From the NCBI RefSeq assembly GCF_000730625.1, contig NZ_BBIT01000014.1:62001-126000 (forward strand): 64,000 nt of DNA, in the 5' to 3' direction. The stretch comes from Pseudomonas oryzihabitans NBRC 102199. Lineage in GTDB: Bacteria > Pseudomonadota > Gammaproteobacteria > Pseudomonadales > Pseudomonadaceae. This document shows, in pieces, positions 39,428 through 47,954 of this stretch. Made by a program: the position numbers and the translations under genes. Below the pieces are notes generated by a model. That model was given only the letters and a program-made list of their open reading frames with translations, was not told where the DNA came from and searched no databases. Every line of letters begins with the position of its first letter. The first letter of the stretch is position 1.

Positions 39428-40332
39428 CCAGACCTCCCTTGCTCAAGCGCCTGCTCGATGGCCGCCGCCTGACCATCGGCGTGCCCTTCGTCTGGCTGTT
39501 CCTGTTCTTCCTGCTGCCGTTCCTGATCGTGCTCAAGATCAGCTTCTCGCTGGCGGACGTGGCCATCCCGCCCTACACCGAGCTGTTCAGCTACGCCGAC
39601 CAGCAACTGGATATCGCGCTCAACTTCGGCAACTACCTGATGTTCGCCGACGATCCGCTGTATCTGGATGCCTATCTCGGTTCGCTGAAGATGGCCGGCA
39701 TCAGCACCCTGATCTGCCTGCTGATCGGCTATCCCATGGCCTATGCCATCGCCCGGGCCAGTCGCGAGAAGCAGACGGTCCTGCTGCTGCTGATCATGAT
39801 GCCGACCTGGACCGCCATTCTCATCCGTGTCTATGCCTGGATGGGGCTGCTGTCCACCAACGGCCTGATCAACAGCTTCCTGATGAATCTGGGGATCATC
39901 AGCAGTCCGCTGCAGATGCTCAACACCAACTTCGCGGTGTACCTGGGGATCGTCTATTCCTATCTGCCGTTCATGATCCTGCCGCTGTTCGCCAACCTGG
40001 TGAAGCATGACCTGACCTTGCTGGAAGCCGCCGGCGACCTGGGCGCCAGCCGCTTCACCAGCTTCTGGAAGATCACCGTGCCGCTGTCCAAGAACGGCAT
40101 CATCGCCGGCTGCATGCTGGTGTTCATTCCGGCGGTGGGCGAGTTCGTCATTCCCGAGCTGCTGGGTGGCCCGGAGACCCTGATGATCGGCCGCGTGCTC
40201 TGGCAGGAATTCTTCAACAACCGTGACTGGCCGGTGGCGTCCGCCCTGGCGGTGGTGATGCTGCTGATCCTCATCGTGCCCATCGTGCTGTTCAACAGAA
40301 ACCAAGCCAAGGAACTGGAGGGCAAGCTGTGA
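39424..40332 (+). CDS. spuG: Polyamine ABC transporter permease, PotH type
   Basis: A 302-residue inner-membrane permease with about six helices. The coupling loop is EAAGDLGASRFTSFWKITVPLS. LLIMMPTWTAILIRVYAWMGLL is typical of PotB/PotH. Translation is coupled to spuF by ATGA overlap. Its last codons are part of a partially duplicated stretch that continues into the gap before spuH. Confidence 0.96.
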   Translation: MTRPPLLKRLLDGRRLTIGVPFVWLFLFFLLPFLIVLKISFSLADVAIPPYTELFSYADQQLDIALNFGNYLMFADDPLYLDAYLGSLKMAGISTLICLLIGYPMAYAIARASREKQTVLLLLIMMPTWTAILIRVYAWMGLLSTNGLINSFLMNLGIISSPLQMLNTNFAVYLGIVYSYLPFMILPLFANLVKHDLTLLEAAGDLGASRFTSFWKITVPLSKNGIIAGCMLVFIPAVGEFVIPELLGGPETLMIGRVLWQEFFNNRDWPVASALAVVMLLILIVPIVLFNRNQAKELEGKL

Positions 40333-40414
40333 GCCAGAAAGCCGCTCTGTGCCCATCGTGCTGTTCAACCGGCTCTCCAATCTGGAGCCGAGCCAAGGAA
40401 CTGGAGGGCAAGCT
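40276..40414 (+). repeat. Partial tandem duplication at the spuG/spuH junction
   Basis: Two identical blocks occur twice. A 21-bp block is at 40276-40296 and 40349-40369, and a 24-bp block is at 40305-40328 and 40391-40414. In the first copy they code for the SpuG C-terminus and are 8 bp apart. In the second copy they are separated by 21 bp that form a hairpin (CGGCTC, 9-nt loop, GAGCCG at 40370-40390). The second 24-bp block contains GGAGGG and is the spuH ribosome binding site. Confidence 0.9.
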
Positions 40415-41311
40415 ATGAGAGGCCTCAAGTTCACCAACCTGATGCTGGTGCTCGGACTGCTGTTCATCTACCTGCCGATGGTCATCCTGGTCATCTACTC
40501 CTTCAACGAGTCGCGCCTGGTGACCGTCTGGGGTGGCTGGTCGGTGAAGTGGTACGTCGGGCTGCTGGACAACAGCCAGCTGATGAGCGCGGTGTTCCGC
40601 TCCCTGGAGATCGCCTTCTACACGGCCATCTCCTCGGTGATCCTCGGAACCCTGGCGGCCTTCGTGCTGACCCGCATCCCGCGCTTCCGCGGCCGCACCG
40701 TCTTCGGCGGCATGGTCACGGCGCCGCTGGTGATGCCCGAGGTGATCACCGGTCTGTCATTGCTGCTGCTGTTTGTCTCCATGGCTCAGCTGATCGGCTG
40801 GCCGCAGGATCGCGGCGTGACCACCATCTGGATCGCCCACACCAGCTTCTGCTCGTCCTATGTGGCGGTAGTGGTGTCGGCGCGGCTGCGCGAACTGGAC
40901 CTGTCCATCGAAGAGGCGGCCATGGACCTGGGCGCCCGGCCGTGGAAGGTGTTCCTGCTGATCACCATTCCCATGATCGCGCCGTCGCTGGCGGCGGGCG
41001 GCATGATGTCCTTCGCCCTGTCGCTGGACGACCTGGTGCTGGCGAGCTTCGTGTCGGGCCCCGGCTCGACCACCCTGCCGATGGAGGTGTTCTCCGCGGT
41101 GCGCCTGGGCGTGAAGCCGGAGATCAACGCCATTGCCAGCCTGATCCTGCTGGCGGTCTCGCTGTTCACCTTCTTCGCCTGGTACTTCACCCGCCGCGCC
41201 GAGAAGAAGCGCCTGCAGGGGCTGCAGGAAGCCATGGATGCCACGGCCTCGGAGATCACCCAGCGCGAGCGCGAAACGGCGACCCTCACGGCGCCGCCAG
41301 CCAGCAGCTAG
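40415..41311 (+). CDS. spuH: Polyamine ABC transporter permease, PotI type
   Basis: A 298-residue permease with six helices and the coupling loop EEAAMDLGARPWKVFLLITIP. The ATG at 40415 follows GGAGGGCAAGCT. An in-frame GTG at 40349 would translate the duplicated 3' end of spuG and is not credible. The C-terminal 35 residues after the last helix are charged. Last gene of the spu operon, followed by a terminator. Confidence 0.95.
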   Translation: MRGLKFTNLMLVLGLLFIYLPMVILVIYSFNESRLVTVWGGWSVKWYVGLLDNSQLMSAVFRSLEIAFYTAISSVILGTLAAFVLTRIPRFRGRTVFGGMVTAPLVMPEVITGLSLLLLFVSMAQLIGWPQDRGVTTIWIAHTSFCSSYVAVVVSARLRELDLSIEEAAMDLGARPWKVFLLITIPMIAPSLAAGGMMSFALSLDDLVLASFVSGPGSTTLPMEVFSAVRLGVKPEINAIASLILLAVSLFTFFAWYFTRRAEKKRLQGLQEAMDATASEITQRERETATLTAPPASS

Positions 41312-41322
41312 GTGTCCTGGAA

Positions 41323-41347
41323 AAGGCGGCCTCAGGGCCGCTTTTTT
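41323..41347 (+). terminator. Terminator of the spu operon
   Basis: GCGGCC-TCAG-GGCCGC preceded by AAAAG and followed by TTTTTT, 15 bp past the spuH stop. Confidence 0.92.
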
Positions 41348-41437
41348 ATGTCCGATGAGCAAGCCTGCGACAAGCGCGACCGCTGCAACAGGGCACGATT
41401 TGGTACCATTTGCCTTTTGCCAGGTAGCGCTCCCGCC

Positions 41438-42232
41438 ATGAAACAGTACCTCGACCTGATGCGCCACGTGCGCGAACACGGCACCTTCAAGAGCGACCGC
41501 ACCGGCACCGGGACCTACAGCGTCTTCGGCTACCAGATGAGATTCGACCTGGCCGAGGGCTTTCCCCTGGTCACCACCAAGAAATGCCATCTGAGATCCA
41601 TCATCCACGAACTGCTGTGGTTCCTGCAGGGCGAGACCAATATCCGCTACCTGAAGGACAATGGCGTGTCCATCTGGGACGAATGGGCCGACGAGAACGG
41701 TGAGCTGGGACCGGTCTACGGCTACCAGTGGCGCAGCTGGCCGGCACCCGATGGTCGCCATATCGACCAGATCGCCGGGGTGGTGGACATGATCCGCGCC
41801 AAGCCCGACTCGCGCCGCCTGATCGTCTCGGCCTGGAATCCGGCCCTGGTGGACGAGATGGCGCTGCCGCCGTGCCATGCGCTGTTCCAGTTCTATGTCG
41901 CCGATGGTCGCCTGAGCTGCCAGCTGTATCAGCGCTCCGCCGACATCTTCCTCGGCGTGCCCTTCAACATTGCCAGCTATGCGCTGCTGACCCTGATGGT
42001 GGCCCAGGTCACCGGATTGCAGCCGGGCGAATTCATCTGGACCGGCGGTGATTGCCATCTCTATGCCAATCACCTGGAGCAGACCGATCTGCAGCTGACC
42101 CGCGAGCCGCTGCCGCTGCCGACCATGAAGCTCAATCCGGCGGTCACCGACCTGTTCGCCTTCCGCTTCGAGGATTTCGAACTGGAAGGCTACCAGGCCC
42201 ACCCGCACATCAAGGCGCCCGTCGCGGTCTGA
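41438..42232 (+). CDS. thyA: Thymidylate synthase
   Basis: A 264-residue enzyme that methylates dUMP to dTMP with methylene-tetrahydrofolate; the length equals the E. coli enzyme. Seen are the phosphate-binding SDRTGTGT, the folate/dUMP segment FLQGETNI, the catalytic Cys in [10 protein letters not shown], and the dUMP-binding [17 protein letters not shown]. The ATG at 41438 gives the canonical [11 protein letters not shown] start. The frame extends upstream into the spu terminator but without a site. Confidence 0.98.
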   Translation: MKQYLDLMRHVREHGTFKSDRTGTGTYSVFGYQMRFDLAEGFPLVTTKKCHLRSIIHELLWFLQGETNIRYLKDNGVSIWDEWADENGELGPVYGYQWRSWPAPDGRHIDQIAGVVDMIRAKPDSRRLIVSAWNPALVDEMALPPCHALFQFYVADGRLSCQLYQRSADIFLGVPFNIASYALLTLMVAQVTGLQPGEFIWTGGDCHLYANHLEQTDLQLTREPLPLPTMKLNPAVTDLFAFRFEDFELEGYQAHPHIKAPVAV

Positions 42233-42233
42233 G

Positions 42234-42249
42234 GCGCTGGCCGCAGCGC
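42234..42249. terminator. Short hairpin between convergent thyA and gntK
   Basis: GCGCTG-GCCG-CAGCGC, a 6-bp stem exactly in the 17-bp gap between the two stops. No T-run on either side; a weak barrier at best. Confidence 0.35.
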
Positions 42250-42744
42250 TCAGGCGCCGTGGCCAGACGCCAGCACCTCGTCCACCAGCTGTTCCGGCGA
42301 CTTGCGCACGTCCAGCACCTGGGCTTCCAGGTGATCGGGCGCCTCCAGGGTATCGAGCTGGCTCTGCAGGAGCTTTGGATCGAAGAAGTGTCCGCGGCGA
42401 CTGCCGATGCGCTCGGCCAGGAGCTCCGGCGAGCCCTTGAGAAACAGCAGGCGGACCCCTTCGAGGCCGCTTAGCAGGCGGTCGCGATAGATCTTTTTCA
42501 GCGCCGAGCAGGCGAACACCCGGGTGGTGCCCTCGGCCTGCGCCTGCTGCATGGCATTGTGGATGGCGTCCAGCCAGGGCCAGCGATCCTCGTCGGTGAG
42601 GGCGATACCCTTGGCCATCTTGTCCTTGTTGGCCTGGCTGTGAAAGGTGTCGGCATCGTCGAAACGACAGCCAAGCCGGCTGGCCAGGAGTTCGCCCAGG
42701 GTGGTCTTGCCACTGCCCGAGACGCCCATTATCAGATAGATCAT
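42250..42744 (-). CDS. gntK: Gluconokinase
   Basis: A 164-residue P-loop kinase that phosphorylates gluconate to 6-phosphogluconate. Walker A is GVSGSGKTT. DDADTFHSQANKDKMAKGIALTDEDRWPWL is the typical gluconate-site segment, and CSALKKIYRDRLL completes the family pattern. No other gluconate gene is adjacent. Alone on the minus strand. Confidence 0.95.
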   Translation of the reverse strand: MIYLIMGVSGSGKTTLGELLASRLGCRFDDADTFHSQANKDKMAKGIALTDEDRWPWLDAIHNAMQQAQAEGTTRVFACSALKKIYRDRLLSGLEGVRLLFLKGSPELLAERIGSRRGHFFDPKLLQSQLDTLEAPDHLEAQVLDVRKSPEQLVDEVLASGHGA

Positions 42745-42785
42745 CGTCGGTACTCCGCGTGAGGATTCGCCTCGCTATAGAGTGC

Positions 42786-43649
42786 CTAGAGCGGCGTTTG
42801 CTCCGGGGTCAGGCGGCTGCTCCAGGTGGCGCCGATGGACGCGACGATGATGCAGGCGAGGGCGAACCACTGGGCGATGCCCAGGATTTCGCCGAGGAAC
42901 ACCCAGCCGGAGAGGGCGCCCAGCGCGGGCTCCAGACTCATCAGGGTGCCGAAGGTGGACGCCGGCAGGCGGGTCAGCACCACCATCTCCAGGGCGTAGG
43001 GAATGGTCGTGGACATCAGCGCCAGGGCCAGTGCCAGCGGCCAGATTTCCGGTTGCAAGAGATTGCTGCCGCTGTGGGCGATGCCGATGGGCAGGATCAC
43101 CAGGGCGCCGATGGTCGCGCCAAAGGCTACCGTGCCGGTGCCGTGCACCGCCCCCGCGCGCTTGCCCAGCACGATGTACAGCGCCCAGCAGGCACCGGCG
43201 CCCAGGGCCAGGGCGGTGCCCAGTGGATCCAGCGCCGAGGCGTTGTGGCCGAAGGGTAGGAGTACTGCCAGGCCGGCCACTACGAGCACGATCCACAGCA
43301 GGTCCAGCCAGCGGCGCAGGGCGCACAGTGCCACCACCAGGGGGCCGACGAATTCCAGGCCGACGGCGATGCCGATCGGCAGCCGCTGCATGGCCAGGTA
43401 GATGGTCAGGTTCATCACGCCCATGGCGATGCCATAGCCCAGCAGACTGCCCAGCGCCTCGCGGCGAAAGTTGCGCCAGGGGCGCAGCACCAGCAGCAGG
43501 ACCAGCGCGGCGAAGATCAACCGCAGGGTGGTGACGCCCACCGGGTCGAGACGCAGGAACAGGGTCTTGGCCAGGCTGGCGCTGGTCTGGATCGAGGTCA
43601 TGGCGACCAGCAGCAGGGCAACGGCGAACAGCGGCGAACGGGCAGACAT
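42786..43649 (-). CDS. rhtA: RhtA-like EamA/DMT-family exporter
   Basis: A 287-residue inner-membrane protein with about ten helices in two EamA halves. It closely follows the RhtA threonine/homoserine exporter (ASLAKTLFLRLDPVGVTTLRL, LGAGACWALYIVLGKRAG, TRLPASTFGTLMSLEPALGALSG). The ATG at 43649 gives an RhtA-like start; the frame opens 13 codons earlier with no site. Substrate range inferred from the family. Confidence 0.88.
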   Translation of the reverse strand: MSARSPLFAVALLLVAMTSIQTSASLAKTLFLRLDPVGVTTLRLIFAALVLLLVLRPWRNFRREALGSLLGYGIAMGVMNLTIYLAMQRLPIGIAVGLEFVGPLVVALCALRRWLDLLWIVLVVAGLAVLLPFGHNASALDPLGTALALGAGACWALYIVLGKRAGAVHGTGTVAFGATIGALVILPIGIAHSGSNLLQPEIWPLALALALMSTTIPYALEMVVLTRLPASTFGTLMSLEPALGALSGWVFLGEILGIAQWFALACIIVASIGATWSSRLTPEQTPL

Positions 43650-43718
43650 CGGCAGGGCTCGACAAGCGGGCCCGCCAGCATAGGTCATCCTATCCGCGCC
43701 GCAAGGTTGGCTACGACC

Positions 43719-44063
43719 TCAACGTGTTTTGGAGCGCAGGTGCAGTTGTTCGGCGCCTTCGCGATTTTCCCGGACCTGGTCCAGGAACCGCTGCTGCTCC
43801 TCGCGCTGGGCCACCTGCACGCATTGCGCATAGCCCGCGTCCCAGCCCTGCTGATAGGGCTTTTCCGCGGCGAAGCGACGGGCGTCCTTGTGCTCGTAAC
43901 CTATCCCGTTGACCGCCTGCTTGCCGGTCTGGCAGCCGTCGCTGAAGCCGTCGGCATAGGCCGGCGGATAGCCCTTGGCGATCAACTGGTCGTGATAGCT
44001 GGTGCAGGCCGCGAGCGCGGACAGCAGGAACAACAGCGGAATGAAACGACGAGAGCCAGCCAT
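43719..44063 (-). CDS. Small lipoprotein, unknown function
   Basis: A 114-residue protein with a strong GAGGAGG site. Lipobox Leu-Ala-Ala-Cys near residue 20 follows a hydrophobic core. The mature part has a duplicated Tyr/Ala/Asp/Gly/Cys motif (YADGFSDGCQTG and GWDAGYAQC), recalling a small repeat fold, and ends in a charged helix. Function unknown. It faces the Lon-like gene divergently across 227 bp that include a 34-bp inverted repeat. Confidence 0.75.
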   Translation of the reverse strand: MAGSRRFIPLLFLLSALAACTSYHDQLIAKGYPPAYADGFSDGCQTGKQAVNGIGYEHKDARRFAAEKPYQQGWDAGYAQCVQVAQREEQQRFLDQVRENREGAEQLHLRSKTR

Positions 44064-44183
44064 GGGGCCTCCTCACGGGATCCTACGCCTGATCCCCATG
44101 TAGAGAGCTTAGTAGGCGTCTGGTGAGAATTTCGTCAAAAAACGCGGGCGCCGGAAAATACCGACAGACGTTGCGCTAACCCC

Positions 44184-44217
44184 GCGCACCGCTGCGCTTA
44201 AATGCGCAGGGGTGCGC
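44184..44217. repeat. 34-bp interrupted palindrome upstream of the Lon-like gene
   Basis: GCGCACC-G-CTGCGC pairs with GCGCAG-G-GGTGCGC around TTAAAT, a 13-bp stem with one G-G mismatch, 73 bp before the Lon-like start and in the divergent promoter gap. Could be an operator or a leader hairpin. Confidence 0.6.
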
Positions 44218-44290
44218 CGCTTGCCTTGCTTCGGCTGTCATCCCGGTCGCAGAATGCGGACACTGCTTGCATGCCTGACAAGGACTTACG

Positions 44291-46735
44291 ATGCACGATC
44301 CCGTCGCGGCCGGTCTCCGGCTCGCTCCCGATGAGCTGACCCGCCCCTTCGCTCCCGAACAATTCTCCTTTGCCGATACCGATCAGCTCGAACCCTTCCG
44401 CGGCATCCTCGGTCAGGAACGCGCGGTGGAAGCCCTGCAGTTCGGGGTGGCCATGCCGCGGCCCGGCTACAACGTCTTTGTCATGGGCGAGCCGGGCACC
44501 GGTCGCTTCTCCTTCGTCCAGCGCTATCTCAAGGCCGAGGCCAAGCGCCAACCGACGCCCAACGACTGGGTCTACCTGAATCACTTCGAAGAGCCCCGCG
44601 CCCCGGGCGCCCTGGAGTTGCCGCCTGGTGAAGGCGAGGCTTTCGTGGCCGACATGGCGCATTTCATCGACAACCTGCTGGCGACCTTTCCGGCGGTGTT
44701 CGAGCACCCGGCCTTCCAGCAGAAGAAGAGCGCCATCGAGCGCGCCTTCAACCAGCGCTACGACCAGGCGCTGGACGTGGTGGAAAAGCTCGCCCTGGAA
44801 AAGGAGATCGCCCTCTATCGCGACGCCAACAATGTCGCCTTCACCCCGATGAAGGAGGGCAAGGCGCTGGACGAGGCCGACTTCGCCCAGCTGCCCGAGG
44901 CCGAGCGCGAGCGTTTCCACGCCGACATCTCCAGCCTGGAAGAGCGCCTCAACGAAGAGCTGGCCAGCCTGCCGCAGTGGCGGCGCGAATCGAGCAACCA
45001 GCTGCGTGCCCTGAATGAAGACACCATCATCCAGGCCCTGCAGCCGCTGCTGGCGCCGCTGTCGGAGAAGTACAACGACAATCCCGGGGTCTGCGCCTAC
45101 CTGCAGGCCATGCAGGTGGATCTGCTCAAGACGGTGGTCGAGCAGCTGGCCGACGACGCCAAGCCCGACATGCAGCGGCGCAAGGAATTGCGCGAGCAGT
45201 ACGAACCCAATCTGATCATCGGTCACCACGTCACCGGCGGTGCACCGGTGGTGTTCGAGTCCCACCCGACCTACGACAACCTCTTCGGGCGCATCGAGTA
45301 CCAGTCCGATCAGGGCGCGCTCTACACCAACTATCGCCAGCTGCGCCCGGGGGCGCTGCACCGCGCCAATGGCGGCTTCCTCATCGTCGAGGCGGACAAG
45401 CTGCTGACCGAGCCCTTCGTCTGGGACGCGCTCAAGCGCGCCCTGCATTCGCGTCAGCTGAAGATGGAATCGCCACTGGCCGAGCTGGGGCGGCTCACCG
45501 CCATGAGCCTGGCGCCGCAGCAGATCCCGCTGCAGCTCAAGGTCATCATCATCGGCTCGCGCAACATCTACTACACCCTGCAGGAGCTGGATTCGGACTT
45601 CCAGGAGATGTTCCGGGTGCTGGTGGACTTCGACGAAGAACTGCCGCTGCGCGACGAGAGCCTGGAGCAGTTCGCCCAGCTGCTCAAGACGCGTACCTCG
45701 GAGGAGGGCATGGCGCCCCTGACCTCGGCGGCCGTGGCCCGCCTGGCCACCTACAGCGCCCGCCTGGCCGAACACCAGGGGCGGCTGTCGGCGCGTATCG
45801 GCGATCTGTTCCAGCTGGTCAGCGAAGCCGACTTCATCCGCCACCTGGCGGGCGACGAGCGGACCGACAAGGGCCATGTCGAGCGCGCGCTCAAGGCCAA
45901 GGAGACCCGCACCGGTCGCGTCTGCGCCCGGGTGCTGGACGACATGCTCACCGGGCTGATCCTCATCGACACCCAGGGCGCGGCGGTGGGCAAGTGCAAC
46001 GGCCTCACCGTACTGGAGGTCGCCGACTCCGCCTTTGGCATGCCGGCGCGCATCTCCGCCACCGTCTACCCGGGCGCCAGCGGCATCCTCGATATCGAGC
46101 GCGAAGTCAGCCTGGGTCAGCCGATCCACTCCAAGGGGGTGATGATCCTGACCGGCTACCTGGGCAGTCGCTATGCCCAGGAATTCCCGCTGTCGATCTC
46201 GGCCAGCATCGCCCTGGAGCAGTCCTATGGCTATGTCGATGGCGACAGCGCCTCCCTCGGCGAGGCCTGCACCCTGATCTCGGCGCTGTCGCGCACCCCG
46301 CTCAAGCAGTGCTTCGCCATCACCGGCTCCATCAACCAGTTCGGCGAGGTGCAGCCGGTCGGGGGCGTGAACGAGAAGATCGAAGGCTTCTTCCGCCTCT
46401 GCCAGGCCCGTGGCCTGACCGGCGAGCAGGGCGTGATCATCCCGCGCGCCAACGTCACCAACCTGATGCTCGACGAGACCGTGCTGGAAGCGGTCCGCGC
46501 GGGGCTGTTCCATGTCTATGCCGTACGTCAGGCGGACGAGGCCCTGTCGCTGCTGGTGGGCGAGCCCGCCGGGGCGCCGGATGCCAAGGGTCGCTTCCCC
46601 GACGGCAGCGTCAATGCGCGCGTGGTACAGCGTCTCAAGGAAATCGCCGAGCTCGAGCTGGAAGATGAACTGGCCGACAAACTCAGTGATAACTCCAAGG
46701 CAAAAGGGAAAAACAACCAAGCGGCGGAGAACTGA
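44291..46735 (+). CDS. asrA: Lon-family ATP-dependent protease (AsrA-like)
   Basis: An 814-residue protease with an AAA_32-type ATPase region and a C-terminal Lon protease domain. The Lon catalytic dyad is present: Ser in DGDSASLGEA near residue 655 and Lys in GGVNEKIEGFF near residue 697. The P-loop is degenerate: GEPGTGRFS has Arg and Phe where Lys-Ser/Thr is usual. Walker B-like FLIVEADKLL is near residue 365. In P. aeruginosa the homologue, as I recall, is AsrA, an aminoglycoside and heat stress protease. Start at ATG after AGGAC. Confidence 0.88.
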   Translation: MHDPVAAGLRLAPDELTRPFAPEQFSFADTDQLEPFRGILGQERAVEALQFGVAMPRPGYNVFVMGEPGTGRFSFVQRYLKAEAKRQPTPNDWVYLNHFEEPRAPGALELPPGEGEAFVADMAHFIDNLLATFPAVFEHPAFQQKKSAIERAFNQRYDQALDVVEKLALEKEIALYRDANNVAFTPMKEGKALDEADFAQLPEAERERFHADISSLEERLNEELASLPQWRRESSNQLRALNEDTIIQALQPLLAPLSEKYNDNPGVCAYLQAMQVDLLKTVVEQLADDAKPDMQRRKELREQYEPNLIIGHHVTGGAPVVFESHPTYDNLFGRIEYQSDQGALYTNYRQLRPGALHRANGGFLIVEADKLLTEPFVWDALKRALHSRQLKMESPLAELGRLTAMSLAPQQIPLQLKVIIIGSRNIYYTLQELDSDFQEMFRVLVDFDEELPLRDESLEQFAQLLKTRTSEEGMAPLTSAAVARLATYSARLAEHQGRLSARIGDLFQLVSEADFIRHLAGDERTDKGHVERALKAKETRTGRVCARVLDDMLTGLILIDTQGAAVGKCNGLTVLEVADSAFGMPARISATVYPGASGILDIEREVSLGQPIHSKGVMILTGYLGSRYAQEFPLSISASIALEQSYGYVDGDSASLGEACTLISALSRTPLKQCFAITGSINQFGEVQPVGGVNEKIEGFFRLCQARGLTGEQGVIIPRANVTNLMLDETVLEAVRAGLFHVYAVRQADEALSLLVGEPAGAPDAKGRFPDGSVNARVVQRLKEIAELELEDELADKLSDNSKAKGKNNQAAEN

Positions 46736-46739
46736 GGTC

Positions 46740-46848
46740 CAGGGGGCAGGTCGGATTTTGTACAAGGTGCCGCAGCCCAAGTAGCACGGCGCCCAGACCC
46801 GCTTGCCCCCTGTTGACCAACAGGGTTGTCCACAGCCTTTGTGGATAC
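46740..46848 (+). other. Structured intergenic region (candidate RNA element)
   Basis: Four pairings lie in one 160-bp gap. CAGGGGGCA (46740-46748) pairs with TGCCCCCTG (46804-46812). Inside it GGTGCCG pairs with CGGCGCC. CCCTGTTG (46808-46815) pairs perfectly with CAACAGGG (46818-46825). TCCACA pairs with TGTGGA (46829-46845 region). The first and third pairings share bases and exclude each other, as in attenuators. The last also resembles two inverted DnaA boxes. No T-run is seen. It precedes a small gene of unknown function. Confidence 0.45.
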
Positions 46849-46896
46849 CTCTGGCCTAGGACCGGCGAGCATTGAGCGCTTCGAGAGGATGACGCC

Positions 46897-47238
46897 ATGT
46901 CCCGCACCATTACCCTGATCCGTCCCTGCCTGGGCCTCGTCACCCGTATCGAATGCGAAATCAAGCCGCTCGGTCAGGAGCAGGGCCTGTGGACCCTGTT
47001 GTGCGCCGCCGGCCTGAACGGTCAGCAGCCCACCGCCATCAAGGCCCAGGGGCCTTTCCACGGTCCCAAGGCGGCCGAAGGCGTCATGACCGCCATCGCC
47101 GAGAACCTGGTCGAGCAGGGCTATATCCAGGTCGAAGAGACCCAGATCTGGCGCCTGCACATGCAGAGCGAACTGCGGAAGATGAATGGCGAGCGTGCCC
47201 ATCAGCAGGTGCGTTTCCAGGTCGGCCCCGACGCCTGA
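46897..47238 (+). CDS. Conserved hypothetical cytosolic protein
   Basis: A 113-residue soluble protein with a regular alpha/beta pattern (RPCLGLVTRIECEIKPLG, then GPFHGPKAAEGVMTAIAENLVEQGY, then IWRLHMQSELRKMNGER). AGAGGA lies upstream of the ATG. No catalytic motif is visible. It may share the transcript of the Lon-like gene or be controlled by the structured gap before it. Not recognised. Confidence 0.7.
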   Translation: MSRTITLIRPCLGLVTRIECEIKPLGQEQGLWTLLCAAGLNGQQPTAIKAQGPFHGPKAAEGVMTAIAENLVEQGYIQVEETQIWRLHMQSELRKMNGERAHQQVRFQVGPDA

Positions 47239-47258
47239 GTCAGGTACAACCTGCCGCA

Positions 47259-47287
47259 TTGGTCCGCCTGCACCGCCCCGGTATACT
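47259..47287 (+). promoter_or_regulatory. Candidate promoter of yqhA
   Basis: TTGGTC (47259-47264) and TATACT (47282-47287) with a 17-bp spacer, 31 bp before the start. The -10 is good, the -35 weak. Confidence 0.5.
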
Positions 47288-47318
47288 CGCCCGGCCCTGG
47301 TAATCCGAGCGAGTCTGC

Positions 47319-47807
47319 ATGGAACGTCTGATCGAAAAAGCCCTTTACGCCTCCCGCTGGCTGCTGGCACCCATCTATCTGGGTCTGTCCCTGGCCCTGG
47401 TCCTGCTGGCGCTCAAGTTCTTTCAGGAAGTCTTCCACGTCCTGCCGCACATCTTCGAATCCACCGAGGCCGAGCTGATCCTCCTGGTGCTGTCGCTGAT
47501 CGACATGGCGCTGGTGGGTGGCCTGCTGGTGATGGTGATGATTTCCGGCTACGAGAATTTCGTCTCCCAGCTGGACATCGACGAAGGCTCGGAAAAGCTC
47601 AGCTGGCTGGGCAAGATGGATTCGGGCTCGCTGAAGAACAAGGTGGCCGCGTCCATCGTCGCCATCTCCTCGATCCATCTCTTGCGCATCTTCATGGATG
47701 CCCAGAACACCAATCCCGAGTACCTCAAGTGGTACGTGATCATCCATCTGGTGTTCGTGGTCTCGGCCTTTGCCATGGGCTATCTGGATCGCCTGACCAA
47801 GCATTGA
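47319..47807 (+). CDS. yqhA: YqhA/UPF0114 family membrane protein
   Basis: A 162-residue inner-membrane protein with four predicted helices (about 12-32, 50-75, 105-120, 135-155). The family segments [43 protein letters not shown] and [19 protein letters not shown] are conserved. Function unknown in the family. Confidence 0.92.
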   Translation: MERLIEKALYASRWLLAPIYLGLSLALVLLALKFFQEVFHVLPHIFESTEAELILLVLSLIDMALVGGLLVMVMISGYENFVSQLDIDEGSEKLSWLGKMDSGSLKNKVAASIVAISSIHLLRIFMDAQNTNPEYLKWYVIIHLVFVVSAFAMGYLDRLTKH

Positions 47808-47954
47808 CTGACCGGGCAGCCATTCGTCCGCCGCCTGCAGCTTTCGCTTACGCTTTGTGGATTGCACCGCTGCGCTTGCCTGTCCTAGGTTGTCGAAGGC
47901 TCACAGCTGCCGATCGACGCCATCCCCGGCGTCGATCTCGACCCGGAGGTTTCC

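Noticed and set aside
40349-40414. Upstream GTG start for spuH
   Set aside because: It would add the translated copy of the spuG end; the ATG at 40415 has its own ribosome binding site.
46826-46848. Replication origin
   Set aside because: Only two imperfect DnaA-like boxes, no A+T-rich unwinding region, and no dnaA/dnaN/gyrB or gidA/rpmH genes nearby.
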